Part shown: one piece after another, positions 22,156 to 32,589 of the stretch
Layout of the letters: each line of letters begins with the position of its first letter
Position numbering within the stretch: the first letter of the stretch is position 1
Assembly (NCBI GenBank): GCA_020310875.1
Contig: CM035406.1
Location: 229,156,012 to 229,220,011 of the forward strand
Length of the DNA stretch: 64,000 nucleotides
From: Ceratopteris richardii
Taxonomy: Eukaryota; Streptophyta; Polypodiopsida; Polypodiales; Pteridaceae
Reading direction: 5' to 3'
The notes under the pieces: model-generated
Told to the model about the DNA's origin: nothing
Seen by the model: only the letters and a program-made list of their open reading frames with translations
The model's database searches: none
Translations under genes and position numbers: made by a program

Positions 22156-22455
22156 TATTTAAATTCTCATTAAGTCCCCAAGAGGACGTGTCGGACACTC
22201 CATCATCTCTTGAAGACTTATTCGCTTCAAGCATTTGAAAGGTCTAGTTTATATGAAAGGATACGTTGATTGGTCATGCAGGTGTGTTCAACGAACGAGG
22301 GCAAGCACCGTCCATATGTGATGAATGCGTGCCTCTTCAGAAGCCTTAGTTCAATGAACAGCAATGGGAAGTTGTACTTGTTGATAACAGAAAAAATCTG
22401 ATGACTTTGCTTGCAGAGTTGACTTAGAGGAATGGTGCTTTTAAGTAGTAGAACT

Positions 22456-23269
22456 AATAGTTGACTTAGAGGCTCAATGGTAATTGGCTAACAAAAATCT
22501 CGAACATCAAAGAAATCATTGATTATCAAGTGAATCTCAACAAGAAGTGGTGCCTGTTGTGGACGTGGCTACGGTGGGATATGAAGTTCATGACTATCTG
22601 GCACCCTCTAATGGAAATCAAAATGTTTGTCTTCTTATGGAAAATTATTCATCGAGGAATCCACACCAACCTAAAGGCTAGCAAAATTTGTGGGGTGTCT
22701 CCCTAGTGCAAGCGCTGCTACTGGTCCATTGAAGATGTTGCTCACACTTTCTTTACTTGTCCCAACTCCAACAGGCTCTGGCAAATTGTCGGAACGAAAA
22801 TCAGACTTCCGAATCATATCAATTGGAAACAAGCTCTGCTGAGAGAAGCGATCGGCTGCTCCGTGACTCTTTGGAACACCATCAGAGGGGAGGTCCTATG
22901 GAAGATCTGGTGGGAAAGGTGTGCTTACAACTTTGGCGACTCCCCCAAAGAGTGGCGGATTGAGAAATCATTGTTCCCCCTCGGCAAAATAATCACTAAC
23001 TGTAAGAAAACCCCCCTTCGGGCATCATCAAGTGCTTCTTATGATCAACAACAAGCTTAAACCCAAGTGGGCCCCACATGAGGGTGATAAGAGGGTTATT
23101 CACCTTCTTTGTGATGCCATCCAATAAAATCTACCCTTGCTCTATGGGATTTGAGGGGTCCCATGGGCACTATTCCCCTTCACTTATACTTTTCTTTTAA
23201 TCAATATAAGTCCGAGAGAGTAGGCTAAGGCTGAACTTTCTTTATTTAAAAAAAATAGTTGACTTAGAG
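22456..23269 (+). mobile_element. 5'-truncated LINE (family B, copy 2) with perfect 16-bp target duplication
   Basis: The insert at 22472-23253 is bounded by identical repeats aatagttgacttagag at 22456-22471 and 23254-23269. It ends in the family 3' UTR and a short A-run. Coding debris shows IKEIIDYQVNLNKKWC, the LLWKIIHRGI block, a zf-RVT block HTFFTCPNSNRLW, and KIWWERCAYNFGDSPKEW. It is 5'-truncated by more than half of ORF2 and carries stops. It inserted into segmental-duplication copy 1. A 43-bp tandem repeat of the target region already existed on the left side. Confidence 0.88.
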
Positions 23270-23800
23270 AAGTGGTGCTTCTTAAGTAGTATAACGAATG
23301 CCTATGAGAAAATAAAGGCTGCTTTGGATTGGCTAGGATCCCTCTCACATCGAAGGTTTAAGTTGGATTAGTGGCTACAAGATGGATGTGATTCCAAGGA
23401 TCAAAAGGAAGGTGGGTTATCACTATGTGCTTAACGTCTAGTGTTTGAATTGGTCTTGGATGAGATGAGATTTCAATTTTCAGGACCTATTACATCCGTT
23501 TATCGAGAAAAGAAAAATCCTTGTGTTGGAAATTCTGGGCAAGGGGATATGGATCAATGTCAAAGCAAGTAAAATTTATAGTGTGTCCCAATGGTGCAAG
23601 CCTTGTTATAGAGGCAGTTGGTACTCTAGAGATGGAGAAGACTTGGTTCATCTTTTCTTTTCCTTCCCTAAGAGTAGGGATTGCTTTGTGAAATGATCGG
23701 CTACTCCTAAGCTATGCTATGTGGACTGATGTTAAAAGAGAAGTGCACTAAAAGATTTGAAAAGAAAGATGTGCGGCCAACTTCAATAAACTTCCTACAG
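23270..23800 (+). pseudogene. Older LINE ORF2 fragment (family C, copy 1)
   Basis: Weak plus-strand blocks parallel LNKKWCHNWSWMRWD of the partner at 26040-26100 (here the phrase ttggtcttggatgagatgag). A zf-RVT-like cysteine block follows near 23590. It is part of the segmental duplication and heavily mutated. Confidence 0.6.
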
Positions 23801-24389
23801 AAATATATATATATACCCTGTATTTTAATTTAAAGTGAGCTTAGAAAAAGGATTATATCGATAGAATGAGTAAAAGAATTATCTGCATGTGTATGTGTAT
23901 GAAGAAAAGACAATGGTTGCCCTTGATGATGCTAATGGCTCTTCAAAATATATCCTGAGACTTCCACGTAGAGACGTTCATTGGTTTGATGTATAACATG
24001 CCCTTGAATTTAGATCTTCTCTTTTCTTTATATATATATATTTCTGGAAAATAGTGACTATGGAATATATAAGATAATTTCTAATCCAGAGGATGCACAA
24101 ATAACAACATCAGCTTTTGTTGTGAAAACGCACAACACCAACTGTTTTTTCTTCGATCTTTTCCTTCCCTCTCTTTCTGCACGACATCATTTTCAGTAAG
24201 TTGAAAAACACAGCACATTAACACAACGTTTTCACGAATTTTCTCGCGCGCCCTCTCTCTCTCCTATAGTTTGAGCACTTTTTATGTCCACTACTTTCAT
24301 AGTTTGAGCACCCATGAGCTTTTTAACAATCCTTTGCTTCTTCTTATGTCCACTTCTTTCATAGTTTGACCACTTTATGAGCTTTTACC
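23801..24389. other. Non-coding part of the segmental duplication plus a short tandem repeat
   Basis: It contains two short (TA)n runs (near 23805 and 24031). The phrase ttatgtccactwctttcatagtttgascac...ctttttwaccaatcctttgc is repeated in tandem at about 24275-24340 and 24345-24400. No gene seen. Confidence 0.55.
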
Positions 24390-25003
24390 AATCCTTTGCA
24401 TCGTGACTATCCAATCCACAATGTTTGCATGTCCAAAATGTGGGATTTGTAAACATGAAAGATTCATTTTAATGTGTTGGTGTCTCCAAAACCTTCTTAT
24501 CTTCTTCATCCAAAGAATGAATCACATTTTCTAGAGATGGAGATGGCTCCTTCTCTTTTATTACCTGAACAACATTACTATATTTTCAAGGTAATACTCT
24601 TAAAAGATAGAAAACTCATCTTCTTATTCATTATTCCATCCAATACATACGAGTCGAATGCAAAATGCTCTTTATATTGTTGACGATAGTAGGAAGGTTC
24701 TTCTCTTTTGTTCATGCAAGTCCATATAACTTCATATTCAAAGAAACTTTTGAATACTTTGGTTTAGCTTCAAATGTCGACTCCAACATTTCCCAAGTTT
24801 GACATGTAGAAAGAGCTTCATGAATATGATGTATGAATTCATTGTGTAGAATTAAAATCAAAACTCCAAGAGATTCCACGACCCTTTGAGATTTCACGAC
24901 CCAAGCTTGACATGCGGCGAGAGCTTCATAAATATGAGGTATGAAGTCATTGTGTAGAATTGAAATAAAAAATGAGATCTTTCATTTTGCGACTACAAGC
25001 TTT
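24390..25003 (-). pseudogene. Copia gag remnant (UBN2 block and zinc knuckle)
   Basis: On the minus strand the UBN2-type block (24712-24897) reads HEALSTCQTWEMLESTFEAK, continuing KYSKVSLNMKLYGLA. It is followed in the right order by a knuckle-like CKHCGLDSHDAKDW near 24390-24450, where the last Cys is Trp. The N-terminal part is duplicated in tandem with a 108-bp period (24793 and 24901). Long gag remains without pol suggest deletion of the rest. Confidence 0.65.
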
Positions 25004-25489
25004 GATCCCTCTATTTGACTTTACCAAACTCCAGCGCCCTTTTTGAATTAATTAGACCTTAAACTTGACATGCAAAGTGTGGAAGCCATCTCCATTACAC
25101 TTGGCTAGTTTTCCATTTCACATGGAAGATTTTGGCATACACAAATAGAAACCTTTTAAGGTTTAAAGAGGTCCCACCAAGAGAATCTCTTGGTGGCATC
25201 TATCCCTTTTACAAATAGAAAAGAAATCAAAGCTTTGATGTATCATGAATAAAAGTGCAAAGATCTAGAGATATGATAATGAGGTGGCAATTTTGTATGT
25301 TTCGCAACCTTGAATAACATGAAATACAGTGATAAAATCACCATAGAAAATTGAATGGTCATTTGATATAGTGCTGAGAGTTTGTGAGTGTTCCATCCTA
25401 TATTTTATTGCACACGCGTTGTTGGTTTATCATGAGCACATCAAATCCTACGAGCCATAGTACTCAAGGAAATGCAGTCAACCCTAGGA
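25004..25489. other. No recognised gene
   Basis: AT-rich sequence with only short broken frames between the gag remnant and the second segmental-duplication copy. Confidence 0.4.
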
Positions 25490-25865
25490 ATAGTATCCAA
25501 GTCAAAGTACTCATTAAATCCCGAAGAAGACGTGGCGGATACTCCATTACCTCTTCATAAGGCTTAATCCAATAAATGACGATGCCAAGTCGTAGTTGAT
25601 GATAACAAAAAACATCCATTGACACTTGTCAACAGTAGGCAGCTACTTGGGATGCTTGTCTGCAAGTCGAATAGCTTCAGTTTTCTTCACCTTGTATTGC
25701 CCTCAAATTTCCCTATCATGTCACTCCTACTTTGTGGGATATGGGGGTCCCATGGGTAGTATGCCCCCTTCACTTGTAAGTTGTTCTTTCCGATAATTCA
25801 AGCGAGGGAGGGTTGACTTCAATTGAGCTTCCTCTTTCAAAAAGAAAAACACTATTGACCCTTCC

Positions 25866-26520
25866 TGTTGAGGTAACTTAGATGACTAATGCTTCTTAAG
25901 TAGTACAACTAATGCCTTGCACAAAACAAAGAGTTGGCTTTTAATTGGCCAGGATCCGTCTTGCCTTGAAGGTTTGAAATGGATCAAGCGCTTAAAAAAG
26001 GACATGATTCCAAGAATAAAAAAAAAGATGGGCTACAATTGTGTGCTAAATAAGAAGTGGTGTCATAATTGGTCTTGGATGAGATGGGATTCCAATTTTG
26101 ACCTATGACACCGGTTTATCAAGAATAAAAAAGTAATCTTTAGGTTGAAAATTCTTGGCAGGGGATATAGGCCCATGCCAAGCAACTGAAACTTGTAGTG
26201 CGTCCCAATTGTCGAAGCATTGTTGTAGAGGTTTAAAAAACTTGGATCACCTTTACTTTTGCTTCACTAAGAGTATGTTGGTGTGGTACAACCTTGGGGA
26301 ATCCTCATGCTGCCATATCAAGTCAGCTGGAAGTAATGTTGCTTGGTGAAGTGATCGGTTTCTCCTGAACTTTGACAAATGATGTTAGAAGAGAAGTCCT
26401 CTGCAAGAATTGAAAGAATTGATGTGCCATCCACTTTGATAAACCTAGAAAGTGGTATATTGAGAAAATCCTAGGATGCCCAAGGAGAAGAATGTAAGAA
26501 GCCTCTCCCCTCCCCTTTGA
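25866..26520 (+). pseudogene. Older LINE ORF2 fragment (family C, copy 2)
   Basis: The frame at 25917-26108 ends CVLNKKWCHNWSWMRWDSNF, the same RT-terminal block as in family B (LNKKWCSSWTRLRWDM). A zf-RVT-like part follows (LDHLYFCF), and near 26455 WYIEKIL matches WRIEKSL of family B. It is strongly mutated and older than the family B insertion inside the same duplication copy. Confidence 0.65.
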
Positions 26521-26553
26521 AACTTCATTATTAGGATCTTCGTTTTCAAAAAC

Positions 26554-28191
26554 AACAAACTAAAAAGTTTAAACTATTGGAGAGGTATGCAAATCAATCT
26601 CGCTTGTCGTGCTATGGTTATCAACACGTTCCTCATATCATCGACCATTGACTTCCTTTCTTGTTGGAGACCGAAAGAGCATGATTTTTCCAAATTGGAT
26701 AGTATTTGCAGAAACTTCCTTTGGACGGGCGACCACAATAGGATGGGGTGCCTAAAATCAAGTGGTCCATCTGCTCTAGCCAAAAAGATAGTGGGGGCCT
26801 TGGCATTCTAGACATTGGGTGCATGGCTAACAAACTTGCGGCAAAATGGATGATTAAGGCTTGGTGCAATGGGGAGGCCTCATGAGCCAAGTTGATCTTC
26901 AGAAAAAAGAATGAGTTGGCTCTCATGGGATTCCCAAATCGGAAGAATCTTGACATTTTGACCCTGTTGTTTTCCCCCATCCCGGTCTTCCTGAAAGGCT
27001 CGAATCTTGTGTGCTCCCTTTGGAAGAGTTGGAATAAAGTCAAAAGCTACACAAGAATAAGTGAAGATTGGATGTGGGCATCCGGTATCAGACAAAATGA
27101 CTCTATCTGGTTTCCGATTCATGGCATTCAGAGAGAGTAATCTTGGAACATTCGAAACGCCAAGAGGCTATGGAACAAAGGCTTCAAAAAATGGAAACAT
27201 CTCTGGAATCAAGACACCAACCAATGGATCAACTTTGCGGATATTGACCCTAGCATCAACATTTCATATGAAGAATGGAACACTTTGCAAAGGAGACGTC
27301 TTGCCTGGGACTACTATAAAGTTCGCCTTCTCATGGGGCACAACTCACCAAGCTCGCTTGGTCTTAGATGGCACAATGGTAATTTCCTATCAAAAATCGT
27401 GATCATCAAAGAAATCATTGATTATCAGGTTAACCTCAACAAGAAGTGGTGCGTTTCGTGGATGCGGCTTCGGTGGGACATGAAGTTCATGGCTATCTGG
27501 CAGCCCCTCATAGAAATCAAAAAGTCCGTCCTCTTATGGAAAATTCTTCATCGTGGTATCTAGACCAACCTTAAGGCTACCAAATTTTGTGGGATACGTC
27601 CCTGATGCAAACACTACTACCAGTCTACTGAAGATGTTTCTCACAATTTCTTTACCTGTCCCAACTCCAACAGGCTCTAGCAGATTGTCAAAAAGAAAAT
27701 TAGTCTTCCGAAACATATCAGTTGGAAGCAAGCTCTGCTAGGAGAAGCGATCGGCTACTCTACGACTCTCTAGAATGCCATCAGAGGGGAGGTCCTATGG
27801 AAAATATGGTGGGAAAGATGTGCTTTTAACTTTGGCGACACCCCCAAAGAGTGGTCGATTGAGAAGTCATTGTTCCTCCTTGGCAAAAGGATTGTTAACT
27901 ATAAGAAACCCCCCCCCCCCCCCCCCCCCTTTAGACATCATCAAGTGCTCCTTTTGATAAAAAACAAGCTTAAATCAAAGTGGGCCCCACATGAGGGTGA
28001 TGAGAGGGTGATTAGCCTTCTTTGTAATGCCATCTAAACTAAGTAAAAGCTACCCCTTCTCTGTGGGATTGGGGGGGTTCCCGTGAGCATTAGTGCCCTT
28101 CTCTTGTACTTTTATTTTAATTAATTCAAGTCCGAGAGAATAGGGTAAGGCCGAACTTCCTTTATTTAAAAAAAAAACAAACTAAAAAGTT
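26554..28191 (+). mobile_element. 5'-truncated LINE (family B, copy 3) with perfect 16-bp target duplication
   Basis: The insert at 26570-28175 lies between identical repeats aacaaactaaaaagtt at 26554-26569 and 28176-28191 and ends with an A-run. It is the longest and best preserved B copy. Broken frames run from the YFLSCW-like region (STIDFLSCWRPKE, 26640) through DIGCMANKLAAKWMIKAWC, FSPIPVFLKGSNLVCSLWK, ISYEEWNTLQRRRLAWDYYK and LNKKWCVSWMRLRWDMKFMA to KIWWERCAFNFGDTPKEW. At least six stops or frame changes are present. Expected ORF2 N-terminal domains are absent by truncation. Confidence 0.9.
27909..27929. repeat. Poly-C tract of 21
   Basis: A run of 21 C inside LINE copy B3. The matching site in copy B2 (about 23009) has 6 C, so this run has expanded. 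The minus strand is G21 and could form a quadruplex. Confidence 0.9.
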
Positions 28192-28800
28192 GGTGGGTCT
28201 CCCGCAAAAGGAACGAAAAAGTTTAAAACCTCTTTTGTAGTTCTTCCTAACACTTTTAGTTTTTTTTTTCGTACTTTAATTTCAAACGCGCTTAAAAAAA
28301 AAAAAAGTATATTGATGCAATGAGTAAAACAATTATCTGTATGTGTATGAAAATGCATGCCAAAATATAACTTGAGGCTTCCATGTGGAGATGTCTATTG
28401 GTTTGATGTACAACATGCCCTTGAATTCAGATCTTTTCTTTTCTTTAATATTTGTGGAAAATAATGAATGCCCTTGAATTCAGATCTTTTCTTTTCTTTA
28501 AAATTTTTGGAAAATAATAAATATAGAATATATATCCCTAGAAAGCTTTTTTTCTGTCATGTGTATCACATTTGGGTACATATGCATGGCCGTTTACGCC
28601 TCGTAGTGTTCTCGCTTTTCTCTTCGATCTTTTTCTTCCCTTTGCTCCTTTTATGGAATCTTTATCCCTCCCTCTTCTCATGCCCTATGCTCTACCTGGT
28701 ACATGCAGGGGTTAGCCCTCCTCCACCACATCTATTAAGATGAGAATATAGCACATCGACACAACGTTTTCACGCATTTTAATGTATTACTCTCTCTCTC

Positions 28801-29040
28801 CACTCTAAAGTTGAACTTGCTCTTCGAAAAATGGATGTATATGGTTTATGATCGTTCTATAACAGAGTGCTGTTGTGCTTCCGACAACAAAGTTAAATAG
28901 ACTTAGATATGCAGCGAGAACAAGCGTAAAACCTGATTGCTTGAAGCCAATCAACACGCGTTAATCGAACTCAACCCATGGTAGAATTTTCTGTGGTAGA
29001 CAACAAAAGACATGCACATGCATATGAAGAGGAGATGGGT
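28801..29040. other. No recognised gene
   Basis: Short AT-rich linker between the segmental duplication and a copia integrase relic. Confidence 0.4.
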
Positions 29041-29550
29041 TGCGTCCATGCCAAGCTTCATATGCAGTGATTGATTGTCGTGCTTTGGTGGGACACCTAT
29101 TAAATACATATGATGTACACATTACACCTCATGTGAGAAGGTATGTAGTAAAGTCTCACTTTTGATCATGCACAACAGCATTTACATCAGAGACATATTC
29201 TTCCTTTCAACAACTCCATTTTCTTGAGGTAGATATGACATTGTACGGTAATGTTTTATTCCATGCTCAACAAGAAATGCATTAAAATCAAAAGACATGT
29301 CTCCCCTCCCCTCGATCAGAACAGAAGATGCATAATTTATGTGCTCACAAATTTTCCACCATTACTAGGAATTGTTTGAAATACATATGGGTACAAGCAT
29401 GCATGCCTCAAGAAGTCATCAATAAAAGTAACAAAGAAAAGGTAGTTTCCAAACAAAGGTTTCTACATAAGGCCACAAACATTTTTATGAACAAGCCTCA
29501 GTTTATGAGTATCTCAAATTGAACCATCTTTTCAGAAGGAGGAATCAGTA
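29041..29550 (-). pseudogene. Copia family D integrase fragment
   Basis: The nucleotide sequence is collinear with 49640-50150 of the D element: the segment around aacaactccatttt.ttgagg (YTPQQNG-type integrase core end, minus strand), the cctcccctcgatcag phrase, and the block ending in cacaaac....atgaa. Frames are broken by stops. Only integrase is retained. Confidence 0.78.
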
Positions 29551-29908
29551 CAAGAATAATGAAGGCATAGTGATGCCCCCAATTGAAAAAGAAAAGCAGG
29601 GACCATCGCTTATGCGATGCTCCTATTAGAAAACATCGCATAAGTGATGCCCTAAAAAAAGAATTAAAAAAACAAAGTTGGAGTGTTGAATAAGTGATGA
29701 TTAGAATCACTTACATGATGCTTATAATCACCATCACTACAAGCATCAAAGCCTAGTGATGCTTCTAGTGATGATGGCAAACTAGTTGCGATGCTTTGGT
29801 GTTGCATAATCGACGCTCTGGAAATTATAGAAAAGAAATTGATTTCTCCTAGCACATTTGTGTCGGGATTAATTGAGAGAGCACAGGAGCGGCCGAAGAA
29901 GCAAAGTT
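29551..29908. other. Palindrome-rich stretch built on GTGATG/CATCGC
   Basis: The motifs gtgatg, gatgct and catcgc recur many times. A strong hairpin pairs 29604-29619 with 29634-29649 (15 of 16 pairs, 14-base loop). No gene seen. The stretch ends where the satellite begins. Confidence 0.6.
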
Positions 29909-31065
29909 ACATGCACATATGCATACATACACACATGCACATACATACACACATACATATAGATTCAATGCATACGTACACACACATGCATACACATGCA
30001 TATGCATACATACATAGACACATGCATACACATACATGCACATATATACACACATATGCATACACACACATACATACACACACATAAATACACACATATA
30101 CACACATACACATGCACACACATAGACACACACACATACACACATGGATATACATACACATGCATACACATGCATATGCATACATATATAGACACATGCA
30201 TAAACACACATGCATAAACACACATGCACATACATACACACATATGCACATATAGAAACACAAAAACACTATAAAAACACATGCATAAACACACATACAA
30301 ACACGTGCATACACACACATGCACATACATACAAAGACATATACATGCACACACATGCATACAAACACACATGTGCATACATACTCACATGCATTCATAC
30401 ACACACTTGCATATGTATACATACATGCACACATGCATATGTATACATACATACACACACATATGCATACACACACCTACACATATACACATACACATCC
30501 AGATAATTACACATACATACATGCACATAGACACACATATACACTCACATGCATATATACATTGAAATGCATACATATAGATACATGCATACACATACAC
30601 ATATAGATACTTACACATACATACACACACATGGACACACACATACGCATACACATATAGATACTTGCACATACATACACACACATAGACACACATACAC
30701 ATACACATATACATACAAGCTTACACTCACATGCATTCATACACACACTTGCATATGTGTACATACATGCACACATGCATATGTATACATACATACACAC
30801 ACATATGCATACACACACCTACACATATACACATACACATACAGATAATTACACATACATACATGCACATAGACACACATATACACTCACATGCATATAT
30901 ACACTGACATGCATACATACAGATACATGCATACACATACACATATAGATACTTACACATACATACACACACATGGACACACACATACGCATACACATAT
31001 AGATACTTGCACATACATACACACACATAGACACACATACACACACACATATACATACTTACACA
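29909..31065. repeat. ACATAC/CACATG-type satellite, with a 342-bp higher-order duplication
   Basis: About 1.16 kb of imperfect CACACATA, ACATAC and CATGCATA units. From 30383 the sequence is organised as two tandem 342-bp units, 30383-30724 and 30725-31065, nearly identical by eye. Each includes one non-repetitive marker, the phrase ccacagataattac or its variant. Open frames on both strands across it (Met-Cys-Val or His-Thr strings) are artefacts of the repeat. It ends exactly at the first base of a copia LTR. Confidence 0.95.
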
Positions 31066-31132
31066 TGTTGGAACATCAAGCTTACACTATGCTTAAGGGG
31101 GATTTGATCTACATCAAAAACTATTGTTTGGA

Positions 31133-32008
31133 CATTAGGGGGAAAAATGAACCCCCTTTGGGACTTGTAAGGATTCCTAATTTTTAGGGATTATAGTTCT
31201 TAATCTAGGAGATTAAAGGTCCTCATGAAACCACTGGTGGTTTTGGGAAATAAAATAATATCTAATAGAACTTTGAGCATTCTTTACCTTTGGATTCATT
31301 TCATCAATGGCCAATATTCGAAGGCGTGGAACGGTAGAGAGAGAAGGACTAACATTTTGTGGGGATTCGCACACGCTCTGCAAGAATTGAGGCCGTTGGA
31401 TCATGCCACATCCAACGAGTAAGTGGAATTCGGGCTGATACTCTTCTTGGCAAACCTCTAGAGCCATTGGATCTCGTATAAATCCAAGGGAGGAGGTTCA
31501 AAGGCACATTTTTTGCCATGAGAAGCCTCAGAACCATCGGATCCTGTAGGAGATCTAATGGATAGTATTGAAACGCGCTTTTCTATGGAGGGAAAGGCTT
31601 TGAGCCATTCGATCCCATCCAGATCCAATGGCAGAGATGAAAAGGCACCTTTTAGCATGAAGGCGCCTCATCTCCCATGCTTTTGAATAGAATCCGTTGG
31701 ATCTAGATCACATCCAAGGGGCCAAATTTAATTCCACCTTGAGTTTTACACTTCAAGCATAGCCCTTAGATCTTTGGGATTATCTAACGGACGTGGTTCA
31801 CGCGTAGAAGATCTTAAACCACTATTGAGAAACAAACCACCAAAAAAAAGTAGTTTTAGTATCTTTGACCAAGGAAAACCAAGGGAAGGCTATGCCTAGT
31901 CTAGTTGATTAAGAGACTAGATTGTGGCCACTGCCTTCTTCCTACTGGTGGATCACTAATCACTCCTTAAGCTAAAAGGCCCAAGAAGGGTTCATTTTTT
32001 CCCCTAAT
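31133..32008. mobile_element. Non-autonomous TIR element (876 bp) inside LTR 1
   Basis: An insert absent from the other family A LTRs. Its ends form a terminal inverted repeat of about 29 bp with 25 matches (attaggggGaaaaatgaac... against its right-end complement). It is flanked by gga at 31130-31132 and 32009-32011, a possible 3-bp target duplication. A 3-bp duplication fits CACTA or PIF/Harbinger types, but the termini match neither well. No transposase is encoded; the frames at 31213-31658 only follow the internal repeat. Confidence 0.8.
31393..31790. repeat. Array of six ~27-bp palindromes, mostly at a 70-71-bp pitch
   Basis: Units at 31393-31417, 31464-31490, 31534-31561, 31605-31631, 31694-31720 and 31764-31790. 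Each has the form ccRttgGATC, a spacer of about 8-10, then a-ATCCAAyGG or a variant, an imperfect palindrome. Starts are 71, 70, 71, 89 and 70 bases apart. Spacers also share phrases (aaaggcacmttttt.gcatga). This is a diverged tandem repeat resembling subterminal binding-site arrays of DNA transposons. Confidence 0.8.
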
Positions 32009-32589
32009 GGATTACGTCGAAAGAATATATGTTGGAGAGTTCTTTTTCTTATGCTCACTTATTTTCTTTTTAAAGATTTTTCATGGATCTTTTACTATTG
32101 TAAAAGCCTTGAGCTTTTCACATGTAAAAGTAGAAAGAGAGAGCCCAAATTCCATGAGTTTGTGGTGGTTGAGCTTCATTCAATCAATCAATCACCTAAA
32201 AGTAGATCAAACTAGATCTTCACTTTTCCTAGATTGTAGGAAAGTGAATTGATTCCCTCCAACAACCATTCCCACCTTCATTTGAATTCAAAATCCACTT
32301 ATAGAATTCGTGGATCACTTCTAGAGTCTATATAAAGACTTCAAAACACTTATACAATACATGGAAGCAATATACATACACTTGTGGCCATCATTGTCTT
32401 GCTCCTTCATTTCTCTACATCATCTTCTCTACCAACAACAATCTTGTAGAGGTTGTTGCTCTCTCAACAGAGTTGCAAATTGGATGAGAGATGGGTCATT
32501 GAAAAGCTATCAGTTTCTTATGTATGCTTACAAATGTTTATAGCATTTGGTTCAATAGATTGGGAGAAATCTCAGATTTTTTGTATTGG

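Larger units (their letters stand above)
22160..24280. repeat. Segmental duplication, copy 1 (partner at 25490-28800)
   Basis: Several blocks match the partner in the same order: the cattaag/aaatccc..aagagga/agacgtg phrase (22170 / 25525), gcttcttaagtagta (23279 / 25893), ttggtcttggatgagatg (23452 / 26071), atgtgcggccaactt/atgtgccatccactt (23768 / 26419), gagtaaaa.aattatctg (23866 / 28321), acatgcccttgaatt (23997 / 28413), and aacacaacgttttcac (24220 / 28757). Divergence is high, so the duplication is old. Copy 1 lacks about 350 bases present in copy 2. Confidence 0.75.
25490..28800. repeat. Segmental duplication, copy 2, interrupted by a LINE
   Basis: Partner of 22160-24280; removing the LINE at 26570-28175 restores collinearity. 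It includes a LINE 3' tail relic at about 25700-25850 (ctactttgtgggatatggggg... ending in A-rich sequence). A 53-bp tandem duplication at 28415-28520 (atgcccttgaattcagatct...) is found only in this copy. Confidence 0.75.
31066..32589 (+). repeat. Copia family A LTR 1, interrupted by a TIR element, 3' end deleted
   Basis: Starts TGTTGGAACATCAAGC at the end of the satellite. Without the insert it matches LTR 2 (33342 onward) to the phrase gtattggg, about 645 bases. A TATATAAA box lies at 32329-32336. At 32586-32590 it fuses directly to RT sequence (agatgaatcataaac, as at 37630); the shared ttgg suggests a microhomology-mediated deletion. No polypurine tract precedes it, so it is the left LTR of the array. 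Confidence 0.88.

Noticed and set aside
29909-31065. CRISPR-like array or telomere repeat
   Set aside because: No constant repeat with unique spacers, and no TTTAGGG or other telomere unit.
29791-31187. Long open frames on both strands (Met-Cys-Val or His-Thr rich, up to 189 codons)
   Set aside because: They arise from the ACATAC/CACATG satellite, which lacks stops in several frames. Composition and overlap on all frames rule out real genes.
31133-32008. Helitron or Mutator element
   Set aside because: No TC...CTRR ends with a 3' hairpin, no 9-bp target duplication; the inverted ends point to a different TIR type.
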